DNA from: Clostridia bacterium | Lineage (GTDB): Bacteria; Bacillota; Peptococcia; DRI-13; SM3-B62 | Reading direction: 5' to 3' | NCBI GenBank assembly: GCA_018432615.1 | Contig: JAHDSQ010000012.1 | Span: forward strand, 159,949-223,948 | DNA: 64,000 nt | Position numbers and translations under genes: made by a program | The notes under the pieces: model-generated | Database searches by the model: none | The model's input: only the letters and a program-made list of their open reading frames with translations | Told to the model about the DNA's origin: nothing | In this document: positions 17,770 through 25,627 of the stretch, one piece after another | How positions within the stretch are numbered: position 1 is the first letter of the stretch | How the letters are laid out: each line of letters begins with the position of its first letter

Positions 17770-18552
17770 ATTTCTGTTTTAATACTTTCCAAGAAGAATC
17801 TGGCAAGATATCTACTCGTTCTGGTTATAACAATAACAGCCATCAGCATATTCAGTCCCTCTCTTAAACAAACAACGCAAGAGGTTATTGCTGTTTTAGT
17901 CTCAGGGCAAAGACTTGTACCTATATATGCCGTAGAAACGAAGGAAAAAGTTGTGGCCATATCTTTCGATGCAGCTTGGGGCAGTACAAGGACGCAAGAT
18001 ATATTAAAAACACTGGCCGAAAATGATATCAAAACAACTTTCTTTCTCACGAATATCTGGCTCAAAAAGTACCCCGAATTAGCCCGGCAAATTGTTGAGG
18101 AAGGACACGAAGTTGCACTGCATTCAGCCTCTCATCCGGATATGAGCAAACTGTCTGTCGCCGAAATAAAAAAGGAACTACAGGATAATGGGAGCATGAT
18201 TAAGGATATTACAGGCCAGTCCCCTGTACTTTTCAGACCGCCCTTTGGCGCGTACAATAACATACTTCTTAAGACCGCCGAAGATTTAAGCCTCATCACA
18301 GTACAATGGAGCGTAGACTCACTTGACTGGAAAAACTTATCGGCAGATGAAATATATACACGAGTAACTGAAAGAATAACACCAGGGGCCATAGTTCTTT
18401 TCCACAATGATGGTAAAAACACGCCCCAGGCTTTGATATCTATCTTAAATCACCTGAAAAATGAAGGATATTCGATTGTTCCGATTTCACAGCTTTTACA
18501 TAAGGATAACTACTATATCGACCATCAAGGGCTTCAGCGGCTCAAGGAGTAA
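17770..18552 (+). CDS. Polysaccharide deacetylase (PdaB-like, sporulation type)
   Basis: About 260 residues: an N-terminal membrane or signal helix (LLVLVITITAISIFS), then a NodB domain with SFDAAWG (catalytic and metal-binding aspartates), HSASHPDMSKL (metal histidines), RPPFGAYN and a C-terminal LFHNDG. PdaB-type proteins remove acetyl groups from peptidoglycan sugars and are needed for spore cortex stability in Bacillus. The start is odd: GGAGG at 17757-17761 points to ATT 17770 (8-nt spacing). ATG 17763 is out of frame and only 1 nt from the site; in-frame TTG codons at 17710 and 17716 lack a ribosome binding site. The ATT start gives a compact signal segment. Confidence 0.87.
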   Translation: MSVLILSKKNLARYLLVLVITITAISIFSPSLKQTTQEVIAVLVSGQRLVPIYAVETKEKVVAISFDAAWGSTRTQDILKTLAENDIKTTFFLTNIWLKKYPELARQIVEEGHEVALHSASHPDMSKLSVAEIKKELQDNGSMIKDITGQSPVLFRPPFGAYNNILLKTAEDLSLITVQWSVDSLDWKNLSADEIYTRVTERITPGAIVLFHNDGKNTPQALISILNHLKNEGYSIVPISQLLHKDNYYIDHQGLQRLKE

Positions 18553-18631
18553 GAAACCTGTTTCAATATTGCCTTTTTCTTTTTCCTCTAATATGTTAAA
18601 ATACTTGTCGTAGCAAGTAAGGAGGATTTAT

Positions 18632-19708
18632 ATGCGTGATAGTATCAGCAAGATAATACCCTATGATCCCGGAAAATCTGTCGATACACTGGAAAAGGAA
18701 ATAAACAAGCCCATTATCAGGTTTCATGCCAATGAAAGCTTATGGGGTCCTGCCCCTGCTGTTTTAAATTTTTTACAGGAAGCTATAAAAAATATTATGT
18801 ACTATCCTGACGGTGGGGCTCAAGAATTAAAGGATTCTCTAAGTGAATACTGGGGCTTTGAAAAAAACCGTTTCTGCATCGGAAACGGGACAGATGAAAT
18901 AATTATGATGCTGGCTGCTGCATTCCTAAATCCGGGAGATGAAGCACTTATTCCGATTCCTACTTTCAGTCAGTACGCCACGGCTGTGACAATTGCAGGA
19001 GGATACAACAAATTCGTTGAACAACCATATTCTTCTTTTAAGCTTGAGGAAATACTTTCGCAAGCATCTGAAAATACTAAGCTTGTCTTCTTATGTAATC
19101 CTAACAATCCCACAGGCACTATATTTACACATACCGACCTGGAATCTTTCCTGGAGAAATTATCTCCCGAGACGCTGGTGATTCTGGACGAAGCGTATTG
19201 CCAATACGCAAACGACCCCGATTTTCCGCGTTCCGAAAAACTGCTGGCTAAATATGATAACATGATGGTCATGAGAACCTTTTCAAAAGTTTATAGCCTT
19301 GCTGCACTGAGAGTCGGTTATGCAGTAGCGTGTCCGAAGATTATTGAAAAGCTTGAGAAGGTAAGGCAGCCATTCAATGTCGGTATGCTGGCACAAGGGG
19401 CAGCTTCAATCGCCATCAAGGAAGTTGAGTATACAAACAACGTTATCAAAGAAACAATCAAGGAACGTGATTGGCTTTCAAAACAATTAGCAAAATTAGA
19501 CCTGCTCGTTCTTCCTTCGCAGACAAATTATCTCCTTGTACAATTCAAAACAAAATCTGCAGCCACAGTTGCCGAGAAACTATTACAGGAAGGTATTCTT
19601 GTCCGCACTATGGCCTCATTTAATCTGCCTGACTGGTTAAGGATTTCCGTAGGAAAAAGATCGTCCATGGAAAAACTCATTTCCGTTTTAGAAGACATTT
19701 TAAATTAG
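18632..19708 (+). CDS. hisC: Histidinol-phosphate aminotransferase-like, PLP-dependent
   Basis: 358 residues, class I/II aminotransferase fold. The PLP lysine is in the RTFSKVYSLAALRVGY motif; NPNNPTG and LDEAYCQYA precede it, and RISVGKR provides the substrate arginine near the C-terminus. The sequence is HisC-like. No other his genes are nearby, so it may serve histidine synthesis or, as in some Bacillota, also phenylalanine and tyrosine synthesis. ATG 18632 is preceded by AAGGAGG. Its stop codon overlaps the convergent mreB-like stop (19705-19708). Confidence 0.88.
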   Translation: MRDSISKIIPYDPGKSVDTLEKEINKPIIRFHANESLWGPAPAVLNFLQEAIKNIMYYPDGGAQELKDSLSEYWGFEKNRFCIGNGTDEIIMMLAAAFLNPGDEALIPIPTFSQYATAVTIAGGYNKFVEQPYSSFKLEEILSQASENTKLVFLCNPNNPTGTIFTHTDLESFLEKLSPETLVILDEAYCQYANDPDFPRSEKLLAKYDNMMVMRTFSKVYSLAALRVGYAVACPKIIEKLEKVRQPFNVGMLAQGAASIAIKEVEYTNNVIKETIKERDWLSKQLAKLDLLVLPSQTNYLLVQFKTKSAATVAEKLLQEGILVRTMASFNLPDWLRISVGKRSSMEKLISVLEDILN

Positions 19709-20742
19709 TTAACAGCAAATTTCCTTAAAAGCCCTATTTCTTCAAGGGCTTTTCCTGTTCCCCGAACAACACAAGTTAGAGGGTTTTCGGCAATAAGTAC
19801 CGGAATGTTAGTTTCTCCGGAAATAAATTTATCGATGTTTTTTAAAAGGGCACCACCGCCTGTTAAGACCATACCTGTATCGATAATATCTGAGGCCAAT
19901 TCAGGCGGTGTTTTTTCCAGCGTTATTCGCACTGCTTGAATAATCGATTGTAAGGGTTCATGAAGCGCACCGCTGATTTCCGCTGCGGTGACATTTATAC
20001 TTTTGGGCAGTCCGCTTGCCAAGCTTCTGCCCTTTATTTGATATGTTCTGCCTTCAGGTGCATCAATGGCATAACCTATTTCGATCTTGGCCATTTCCGC
20101 TGTTCGTTCCCCTATATCCATGCTATATTTATTCTTTACATGCCTTACGATAGCAAGATTCATTTCATCCCCTCCAAAGCGGAGGGACTTACCGACAACA
20201 ACACCACCCAAGGATAACAGCGCTACTTCGGTCGTACCCCCGCCAATGTCTACAACCAAATTCCCCTTTGCCTCAGCAACAGGAAGACCGGCGCCAAATG
20301 CTGCTGCTACCGGCTCTTCAATTAGATACGCTTCTTTAGCGCCAGCCTGTTGAGCAGCCTCCAGCACCGCACGTTTCTCAACCTGTGTTATGCCTAAGGG
20401 TACTCCGATTAATACTCGCGGCTTAACGAGACTCATCCCTTTTAGTGTTTTAGAGATAAAATATTTAAGCATTAATCTTGTGGTATTGTAGTCAGCAATT
20501 ACACCGTCTCTTAACGGTCTGATGGCAATAATGTTTTGTGGCGTTCTGCCAATCATAGCACTTGCTTCACTGCCTACCGCAAGCACATCTCTGCTTTTTG
20601 CATCTATAGCCACAACGGACGGTTCTTCGAGGATGATGCCTTTTCCCTTCAAAAATACAAGTGTATTGGCTGTTCCCAAATCAATACCAATGTCTTTATA
20701 TATTCTGAGAGAATAAGAACGTTTTCTCTTTCTTGGTCTCAT
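19705..20742 (-). CDS. MreB/Mbl family actin-like cell shape protein
   Basis: 345 residues. Actin-like ATPase motifs are present: DIGIDLGTANTLVFLKGKG (phosphate 1), VVDIGGGTTEVALLSLGG (phosphate 2) and LTGGGALLKNIDKF (adenosine). MreB-type filaments guide lateral cell wall synthesis at the membrane; the basic N-terminal extension (RPRKRKRS) could aid membrane contact. No mreC or mreD is adjacent, which is the situation of the mbl or mreBH paralogues in other Bacillota, so the specific symbol is left open. ATG 20742 has AGAGG about 11 nt upstream. Confidence 0.92.
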   Translation of the reverse strand: MRPRKRKRSYSLRIYKDIGIDLGTANTLVFLKGKGIILEEPSVVAIDAKSRDVLAVGSEASAMIGRTPQNIIAIRPLRDGVIADYNTTRLMLKYFISKTLKGMSLVKPRVLIGVPLGITQVEKRAVLEAAQQAGAKEAYLIEEPVAAAFGAGLPVAEAKGNLVVDIGGGTTEVALLSLGGVVVGKSLRFGGDEMNLAIVRHVKNKYSMDIGERTAEMAKIEIGYAIDAPEGRTYQIKGRSLASGLPKSINVTAAEISGALHEPLQSIIQAVRITLEKTPPELASDIIDTGMVLTGGGALLKNIDKFISGETNIPVLIAENPLTCVVRGTGKALEEIGLLRKFAVN

Positions 20743-20828
20743 TAGTCTAAAACCTCTTCTTGTCTTAAAAAGTGCATATAAGTATTATTTTCTTTTTTAA
20801 AAAAAGAATACAAGGTTGAACTTTTCTA

Positions 20829-20857
20829 TTGCTAATAATCTCAAATGCTTTTATAAT
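20829..20857 (+). promoter_or_regulatory. Promoter of the Orn/Lys/Arg decarboxylase
   Basis: TTGCTA at 20829-20834 and TATAAT at 20852-20857 with a 17-bp spacer, 74 bp upstream of the decarboxylase start and divergent from the mreB-like gene. Confidence 0.65.
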
Positions 20858-20931
20858 GGTTCAGCAGGCATCTTGAAATTAATTATAATTTGTGCTTTAT
20901 TATACATCCGTCTAGAATGGTGGTGAGTGCA

Positions 20932-22443
20932 ATGCCAAAAAAGATTCTCAACCAAAATCAAACACCGCTTTATTCCGCTATTATTAACTACACAGCGGAA
21001 GGCACAATCCCTTTTCATGTTCCGGGTCACAAACAGGGCCGTGGGAACAAAGAATTAACAGATATATTGGGTCAAAATTGCATCAACATGGATCTGACAT
21101 GCATGGAGGATTTGGATAATATCTGCAATCCTGTTAGTGCGATCAAAGAAGCAGAGGAGCTAGCCGCACAACTTTACGGGGCTGATAAAGCATATTTTCT
21201 TGTCAACGGAACCACAAGCGGTATTCAAGCTATGATTATGAGCGTTTGTGAGCCGGGTGATAAAATAATTTTACCTCGCAATGTTCATAAATCAGCTATT
21301 GGCGGGATAATTCTCAGCGGCGCAAAACCTGTCTATGTCCATACCGAAATAAACGAGCAATTTGGAATTGCCATGGGAGTCAAAACAGAGGATATTGCCG
21401 CAGCACTAGAGAGTAACCCCGATGCTAAAGCCGTATTCCTGATGAATCCTATCTATTATGGGATTGCCTCCAACCTCAAGGAAATCGTGTCTCTTGCCCA
21501 CTCATATAATATACCTGTTATTGTTGACGAGGCTCACGGGGCTCATCTTGTATTTGATGAAAGGCTCCCACAATCATCAATGGAAGCCGGTGCCGATCTG
21601 GCTGCCAGCAGCACTCATAAACTTGGAGGTTCTCTGACGCAAAGTTCCTTGTTGCTACTGCAAGGTTCATTAATAAATCCACAGAAACTCAAAGCCACAC
21701 TGAATCTAACCCAAACCACCAGTCCTTCCTATATTTTACTGGCTTCCCTTGATATCGCCAGAAAACAGCTGGCCTTAAAAGGGCAGCAAATGATTGAGGA
21801 CACTTATGAACTTGCGATTTGGGCCGGTGAAAGAATAAAAAAAATAGAGGGAGTACAGGTCATGGACGAGGAAGTTTTAAACTACCAGGGTTCTTATGCC
21901 TACGACCCGACCAAAATTGTTATTAACGTCCGTGATTTAGGTCTTTCCGGATATGATGTCGAAAAAATCCTGCGGAAAAAATACCATATTCAGGTTGAGC
22001 TTTCCGATCTTTTCAATATCATAATACTAGTATCACTGGGTGACAATAAAGAAACTCTGAGTATATTGATAGATGCTCTTGCGGAAATAGCCAAGGGACA
22101 GAAGCTGCATAACGTGTTTAAATATTTTGTTCCGCTTCCTGCCATTCCTGAATCCGTAATATCACCACGAGATGCTTTTTATGCTGAAACAGGGCCCGTC
22201 CCGCTATGTGAAGCAGAGGGGGAAATAAGTGCGGAAATGATAATGGCATATCCGCCCGGTATTCCCATTATATGCCCCGGTGAAAGAATAACCCAGGATG
22301 TTATCGACTATGTCAACATCTTAAAAAAGGAAACTGCAGAATTGCAGGGAACAGAGGACCCGGACATGGTAAACATCAAGGTTTTAAAGAATCGTCTGGT
22401 ATTGGTACAAAACGAAGAAAAATTGAATCAAGAAGCCATCTAA
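20932..22443 (+). CDS. Orn/Lys/Arg decarboxylase, PLP-dependent (arginine/lysine type)
   Basis: 503 residues, the short form without the large N-terminal wing domain. The N-terminus TPLYSAIINYTAEGTIPFHVPGHKQG is typical of SpeA/YaaO-like decarboxylases. PLP-binding features are VNGTTSGIQAM, VDEAHGAH and the Schiff-base lysine in STHKLGGSLTQ. The C-terminal domain ends with AYPPGIPIICPGE. The enzyme probably decarboxylates arginine or lysine to agmatine or cadaverine for polyamine supply; substrate cannot be fixed from sequence. ATG 20932 follows GGTGGTGAG; ATG 20917 is an alternative. A strong terminator follows. Confidence 0.9.
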   Translation: MPKKILNQNQTPLYSAIINYTAEGTIPFHVPGHKQGRGNKELTDILGQNCINMDLTCMEDLDNICNPVSAIKEAEELAAQLYGADKAYFLVNGTTSGIQAMIMSVCEPGDKIILPRNVHKSAIGGIILSGAKPVYVHTEINEQFGIAMGVKTEDIAAALESNPDAKAVFLMNPIYYGIASNLKEIVSLAHSYNIPVIVDEAHGAHLVFDERLPQSSMEAGADLAASSTHKLGGSLTQSSLLLLQGSLINPQKLKATLNLTQTTSPSYILLASLDIARKQLALKGQQMIEDTYELAIWAGERIKKIEGVQVMDEEVLNYQGSYAYDPTKIVINVRDLGLSGYDVEKILRKKYHIQVELSDLFNIIILVSLGDNKETLSILIDALAEIAKGQKLHNVFKYFVPLPAIPESVISPRDAFYAETGPVPLCEAEGEISAEMIMAYPPGIPIICPGERITQDVIDYVNILKKETAELQGTEDPDMVNIKVLKNRLVLVQNEEKLNQEAI

Positions 22444-22447
22444 GTAT

Positions 22448-22470
22448 AACCCGGCAAAGCCGGGTTTTTC
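22448..22470 (+). terminator. Terminator after the decarboxylase
   Basis: AACCCGGC and GCCGGGTT (22448-22455, 22459-22466) form an 8-bp stem with AAA loop followed by TTTC. Confidence 0.8.
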
Positions 22471-22483
22471 ATTGTGAATACAA

Positions 22484-23167
22484 CTACAACAAACCCAGCA
22501 GTTGGTACTCCTTATAGCCAATCTGTCCGGTTTTAGCCAGACCATAATATTTCTGAAACTCTAAGACAGCTTTTTCCGTATAATAACCGTAAATGCCGTC
22601 GGGGTTACCTTCATAAAATCCCCTGCGCATCAAGATTTCTTGAATATGACTAACATCTGAACCCTTATCGCCTTTGTTAAGCCTTTTTAATCCCCCCGAC
22701 ATATAACCGAAAGGATTGCCGACAACAATAACCTCTGTCCCGCTTTTGACCCATGGATAGATTTTCTCAACGTCGGAATTATTCATGCGAAAGCAGCCAT
22801 GGCTTGCCATCGCTCCTATAGACCAAGGTTTATTTGTACCATGGATCCCATATGTGCCCCAAGGAACGCTTAATTGCATCCACCTGGTGCCAAATCCTGT
22901 CCCCCAATTCGTAGCCTTCCCAACCACTTTCCAATTGCCAATGGGGGAAGGACTTTCTGATTTGCCGATAGCAATTGGAAAATCTGCAAAGGCAGCATTA
23001 TCATCCATAATAATCAGCCTTCTTCTGAAGGTATCAATTAAAACAGTGACCTTTCCTACAGGTTCACTCTTTTGTTGTTCGGCGTTGACAACGCGGACTG
23101 AAGCAATAATACATATAACAGTTAACACAGATACTACAAGACAATAGAGCATTCTTTTATTCGACAT
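22484..23167 (-). CDS. L,D-transpeptidase with peptidoglycan-binding domain
   Basis: 227 residues. A signal peptide (residues 1-29, ending near VVNA) is followed by a YkuD catalytic domain (about 40-155) with HGTNKPWSIGAMASHGCFRM, holding the active His and Cys. A peptidoglycan-binding type 1 domain (about 165-225: KGDKGSDVSHIQEILMRRGF) ends the protein. Such exported enzymes form 3-3 cross-links or modify spore or vegetative peptidoglycan. The start has GGAGG upstream at good spacing. It is divergent from the patatin gene. Confidence 0.93.
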   Translation of the reverse strand: MSNKRMLYCLVVSVLTVICIIASVRVVNAEQQKSEPVGKVTVLIDTFRRRLIIMDDNAAFADFPIAIGKSESPSPIGNWKVVGKATNWGTGFGTRWMQLSVPWGTYGIHGTNKPWSIGAMASHGCFRMNNSDVEKIYPWVKSGTEVIVVGNPFGYMSGGLKRLNKGDKGSDVSHIQEILMRRGFYEGNPDGIYGYYTEKAVLEFQKYYGLAKTGQIGYKEYQLLGLL

Positions 23168-23267
23168 TTTTTACCTCCGAGTGAATTGTTTTGATTTCCC
23201 AGGAAATGTAAGTCATGCACCATTCACCCCTAGTACCTCATATAGTGTGGTAAGGGAGGAAGGAAAC

Positions 23268-24122
23268 ATGGCTCTGGGATTAGTTCTATCGGGTGGGGGT
23301 ATCAAAGCTGGTGCACATATCGGTGTCCTCAAGGCCTTGCATGAAAATGGTATAAAACCGGATGTTGTTTCCGGCACGAGTGCGGGTGCAATTGTAGCCG
23401 GTTTGTACGCTTATGGTTACACACCTGAAGAAATAGGGCTCATTGGTAACAGATTGGCCAAGAGGTATTATGATGTTGACTATCCTGGTATCTTATCCTC
23501 AATTTTTTCTTTTATGTGCCAAGGTACACTCACGATCGACGGATTGATTAAGGGTAATATCATAGAATCTTACATGCACAGACTTACTAAGGGAACAAAA
23601 ATTCGCGACGCAAAAATTCCTGTAGCGATAACAGCTGTCGATATCAACAACACCAATATTGTCGTGTTTACTTCCTGTATGGAAAGATTATTATGGAGAG
23701 ATGACTTTTTATTTGTTACCGATAGCTCCTTTGCCGAGGCTATACGCGCAAGTATCGCCATACCCGGAGTTTTCAAGCCAAAAATCTACCGGAACATGAG
23801 GCTTGTGGATGGCGGAATAAGGGCAAATTTACCGGTAGAAATAGTTAGAAGGATTGGAGCGGAAAAGGTTATTGCCGTCAATCTGAGCTACAGCGGTTAT
23901 CCAGTCCCTGGGGTAAGTGATATCTTAGAAATTTCGCTTCAAGCCATTGAATTGATGGTTTTTCAGATTACACGACCAAGCATTGAATCTGCGAATATTA
24001 TCATCTCGCCTGTAATACATGAAGTAAAGCAACGAGAAATGGGGAAAATAGACTATATCATTGATTGCGGTTATCGGGCAACAAAAAGCATCATGCCGAA
24101 GATAAAGAAACTTATCAATTAA
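23268..24122 (+). CDS. Patatin-like phospholipase
   Basis: 284 residues. The oxyanion-hole motif LSGGGIKAG lies near residues 6-14, the nucleophile elbow SGTSAGA near 40-46, and the catalytic aspartate in VDGGIRANLP near 180. These are all the residues of the patatin Ser-Asp dyad. Family members hydrolyse membrane lipids or lipid-like esters; NTE-type bacterial members of this size act on the inner face of the membrane. ATG 23268 is preceded by GGGAGG and AAGGA. It appears to be a stand-alone gene. Confidence 0.9.
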   Translation: MALGLVLSGGGIKAGAHIGVLKALHENGIKPDVVSGTSAGAIVAGLYAYGYTPEEIGLIGNRLAKRYYDVDYPGILSSIFSFMCQGTLTIDGLIKGNIIESYMHRLTKGTKIRDAKIPVAITAVDINNTNIVVFTSCMERLLWRDDFLFVTDSSFAEAIRASIAIPGVFKPKIYRNMRLVDGGIRANLPVEIVRRIGAEKVIAVNLSYSGYPVPGVSDILEISLQAIELMVFQITRPSIESANIIISPVIHEVKQREMGKIDYIIDCGYRATKSIMPKIKKLIN

Positions 24123-24151
24123 TAACTGCAATTTTCAACACACAAAGAAGG

Positions 24152-24181
24152 TTCACTTTTACCGATGTAGAAGGTTATAAT
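24152..24181 (+). promoter_or_regulatory. Promoter of miaB
   Basis: TTCACT at 24152-24157 and TATAAT at 24176-24181 with an 18-bp spacer, 46 bp before the miaB start. Confidence 0.55.
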
Positions 24182-24226
24182 AATAGTATGTCCCGGTTAA
24201 TAGTCCAAATTTCAAGGAAGTGAACA

Positions 24227-25549
24227 GTGTTGAAAAAGTACCATATAGAAACTTATGGATGTCAAGCCAATGAACACGATTCGGAAATAATGGCAGGTAT
24301 CCTGCAGGAAATGGGTTATGAGAATACAAAAAAGGTAGAAGAAGCCGACATCGTTCTTTTTAATACTTGTTGTGTAAGGGAAAAAGCAGAAAACAAGGTA
24401 TTAAGTAGAGTAGGGGAGATAAAGGAATTAAGAACAAAAAGGCCCGATGTCATCATTGGCATTGCCGGTTGTATGACGCAACAGAATAATATGCCCCGTC
24501 ATATATTGCATCGCGCTCCTCACGTAAATCTTATCTTTGGCACTCATAATATCCAGGATTTGCCTCGTTTAATAAACAACCTGCTCGAAAAAAAGGAAAC
24601 ACCTCAAGTTGCAGTTCTTCCTGATAGCCAAGAAATTATCGAGGGTCTTCCTACCTGCAGACAATTCCCTTATAAGGCTCTGGTGCATATCACCTACGGC
24701 TGTAATAACTATTGTTCATATTGTATTGTTCCTTATGTAAGAGGACGTGAGAAGAGTAGAGAGCCGCAAAACATTCTCCAAGAGCTTTCGCTTCTTGCCA
24801 AAGACGGTGTCAAGGAAATTATGCTATTAGGACAGAACGTCAACTCCTACGGCAAAGATCTAAAGACACCTTTTGATTTTGCCGATCTTTTAGAAAAGGT
24901 TCATAAAATCCAAGAAATAGAGAGAATCCGTTATATGACGTCACACCCGCGGGATTTTTCGGACAAGCTCATCGATTCCATTAAAAATCTGCCTCGTGTT
25001 TGCCGCCATTTCCACCTACCGGTCCAGTCGGGAAGCGATAAAATATTAAAACTAATGAACCGTGGTTACACCAGAGGTTATTACCTGAATCTAATCGATA
25101 AAATCAAACATAATTTTCCCCAAGCCAGTATTACCACTGACATAATAGTTGGATTTCCGGGTGAAGAGGAAAAAGATTTTGCACAAACATTAAGTCTTGT
25201 TGAAGAAGTAGGGTTCGATTCCGCCTTCACATTCAAGTATTCACCTCGCAGCGGCACACCCGCAGCTAGAATAACAGAACAAGTAGACGAGAATATCAAA
25301 AAGGACAGGCTGCAAATACTAATGGATGTCCAAAACAGAATAAGCCTCAAAAAAAATCTTCTTTTAGAGGGAAAAAACATGTCAGTCCTTGTTGAAGGCC
25401 CCAGTAAAACCTCCGGCCAGATATTCTCCGGTCGGTCGGATACCAATAAAACAGTGTTGTTTGAGGGCAGACAGGAATTAATAGGGGAATTAATCACCGT
25501 CAGGATACAAAAGGCCCAAACATGGATCTTAAAAGGAGAAGTAATTTAA
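24227..25549 (+). CDS. miaB: MiaB, tRNA-2-methylthio-N6-dimethylallyladenosine synthase
   Basis: 440 residues in the normal three-part layout. The N-terminal UPF0004 domain has Cys ligands in YGCQANEHDSE, FNTCCVREKAENK and IAGCMTQQ. The radical SAM domain carries the iron-sulfur CxxxCxxC in GCNNYCSYCIVPYVRG. A TRAM domain ends the protein (about 375-440). It adds the methylthio group to i6A37 in tRNA. MiaA, which makes its substrate base, is in the window at 33994. GTG 24227 and TTG 24230 are both served by AAGGAAG. Confidence 0.96.
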   Translation: MLKKYHIETYGCQANEHDSEIMAGILQEMGYENTKKVEEADIVLFNTCCVREKAENKVLSRVGEIKELRTKRPDVIIGIAGCMTQQNNMPRHILHRAPHVNLIFGTHNIQDLPRLINNLLEKKETPQVAVLPDSQEIIEGLPTCRQFPYKALVHITYGCNNYCSYCIVPYVRGREKSREPQNILQELSLLAKDGVKEIMLLGQNVNSYGKDLKTPFDFADLLEKVHKIQEIERIRYMTSHPRDFSDKLIDSIKNLPRVCRHFHLPVQSGSDKILKLMNRGYTRGYYLNLIDKIKHNFPQASITTDIIVGFPGEEEKDFAQTLSLVEEVGFDSAFTFKYSPRSGTPAARITEQVDENIKKDRLQILMDVQNRISLKKNLLLEGKNMSVLVEGPSKTSGQIFSGRSDTNKTVLFEGRQELIGELITVRIQKAQTWILKGEVI

Positions 25550-25556
25550 GAGAGTA

Positions 25557-25565
25557 TGGTATAAT
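25557..25565 (+). promoter_or_regulatory. Extended -10 promoter ahead of mutS
   Basis: TGGTATAAT, an extended -10, lies 8 bp after the miaB stop and 63 bp before mutS. It allows mutS and the genes behind it to be expressed independently of miaB. Confidence 0.55.
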
Positions 25566-25627
25566 GAAAAGATAAATTATTAACGGACAATTAAGCGCAT
25601 GTATAGATTGGAGTGCAGTGAACCGAT

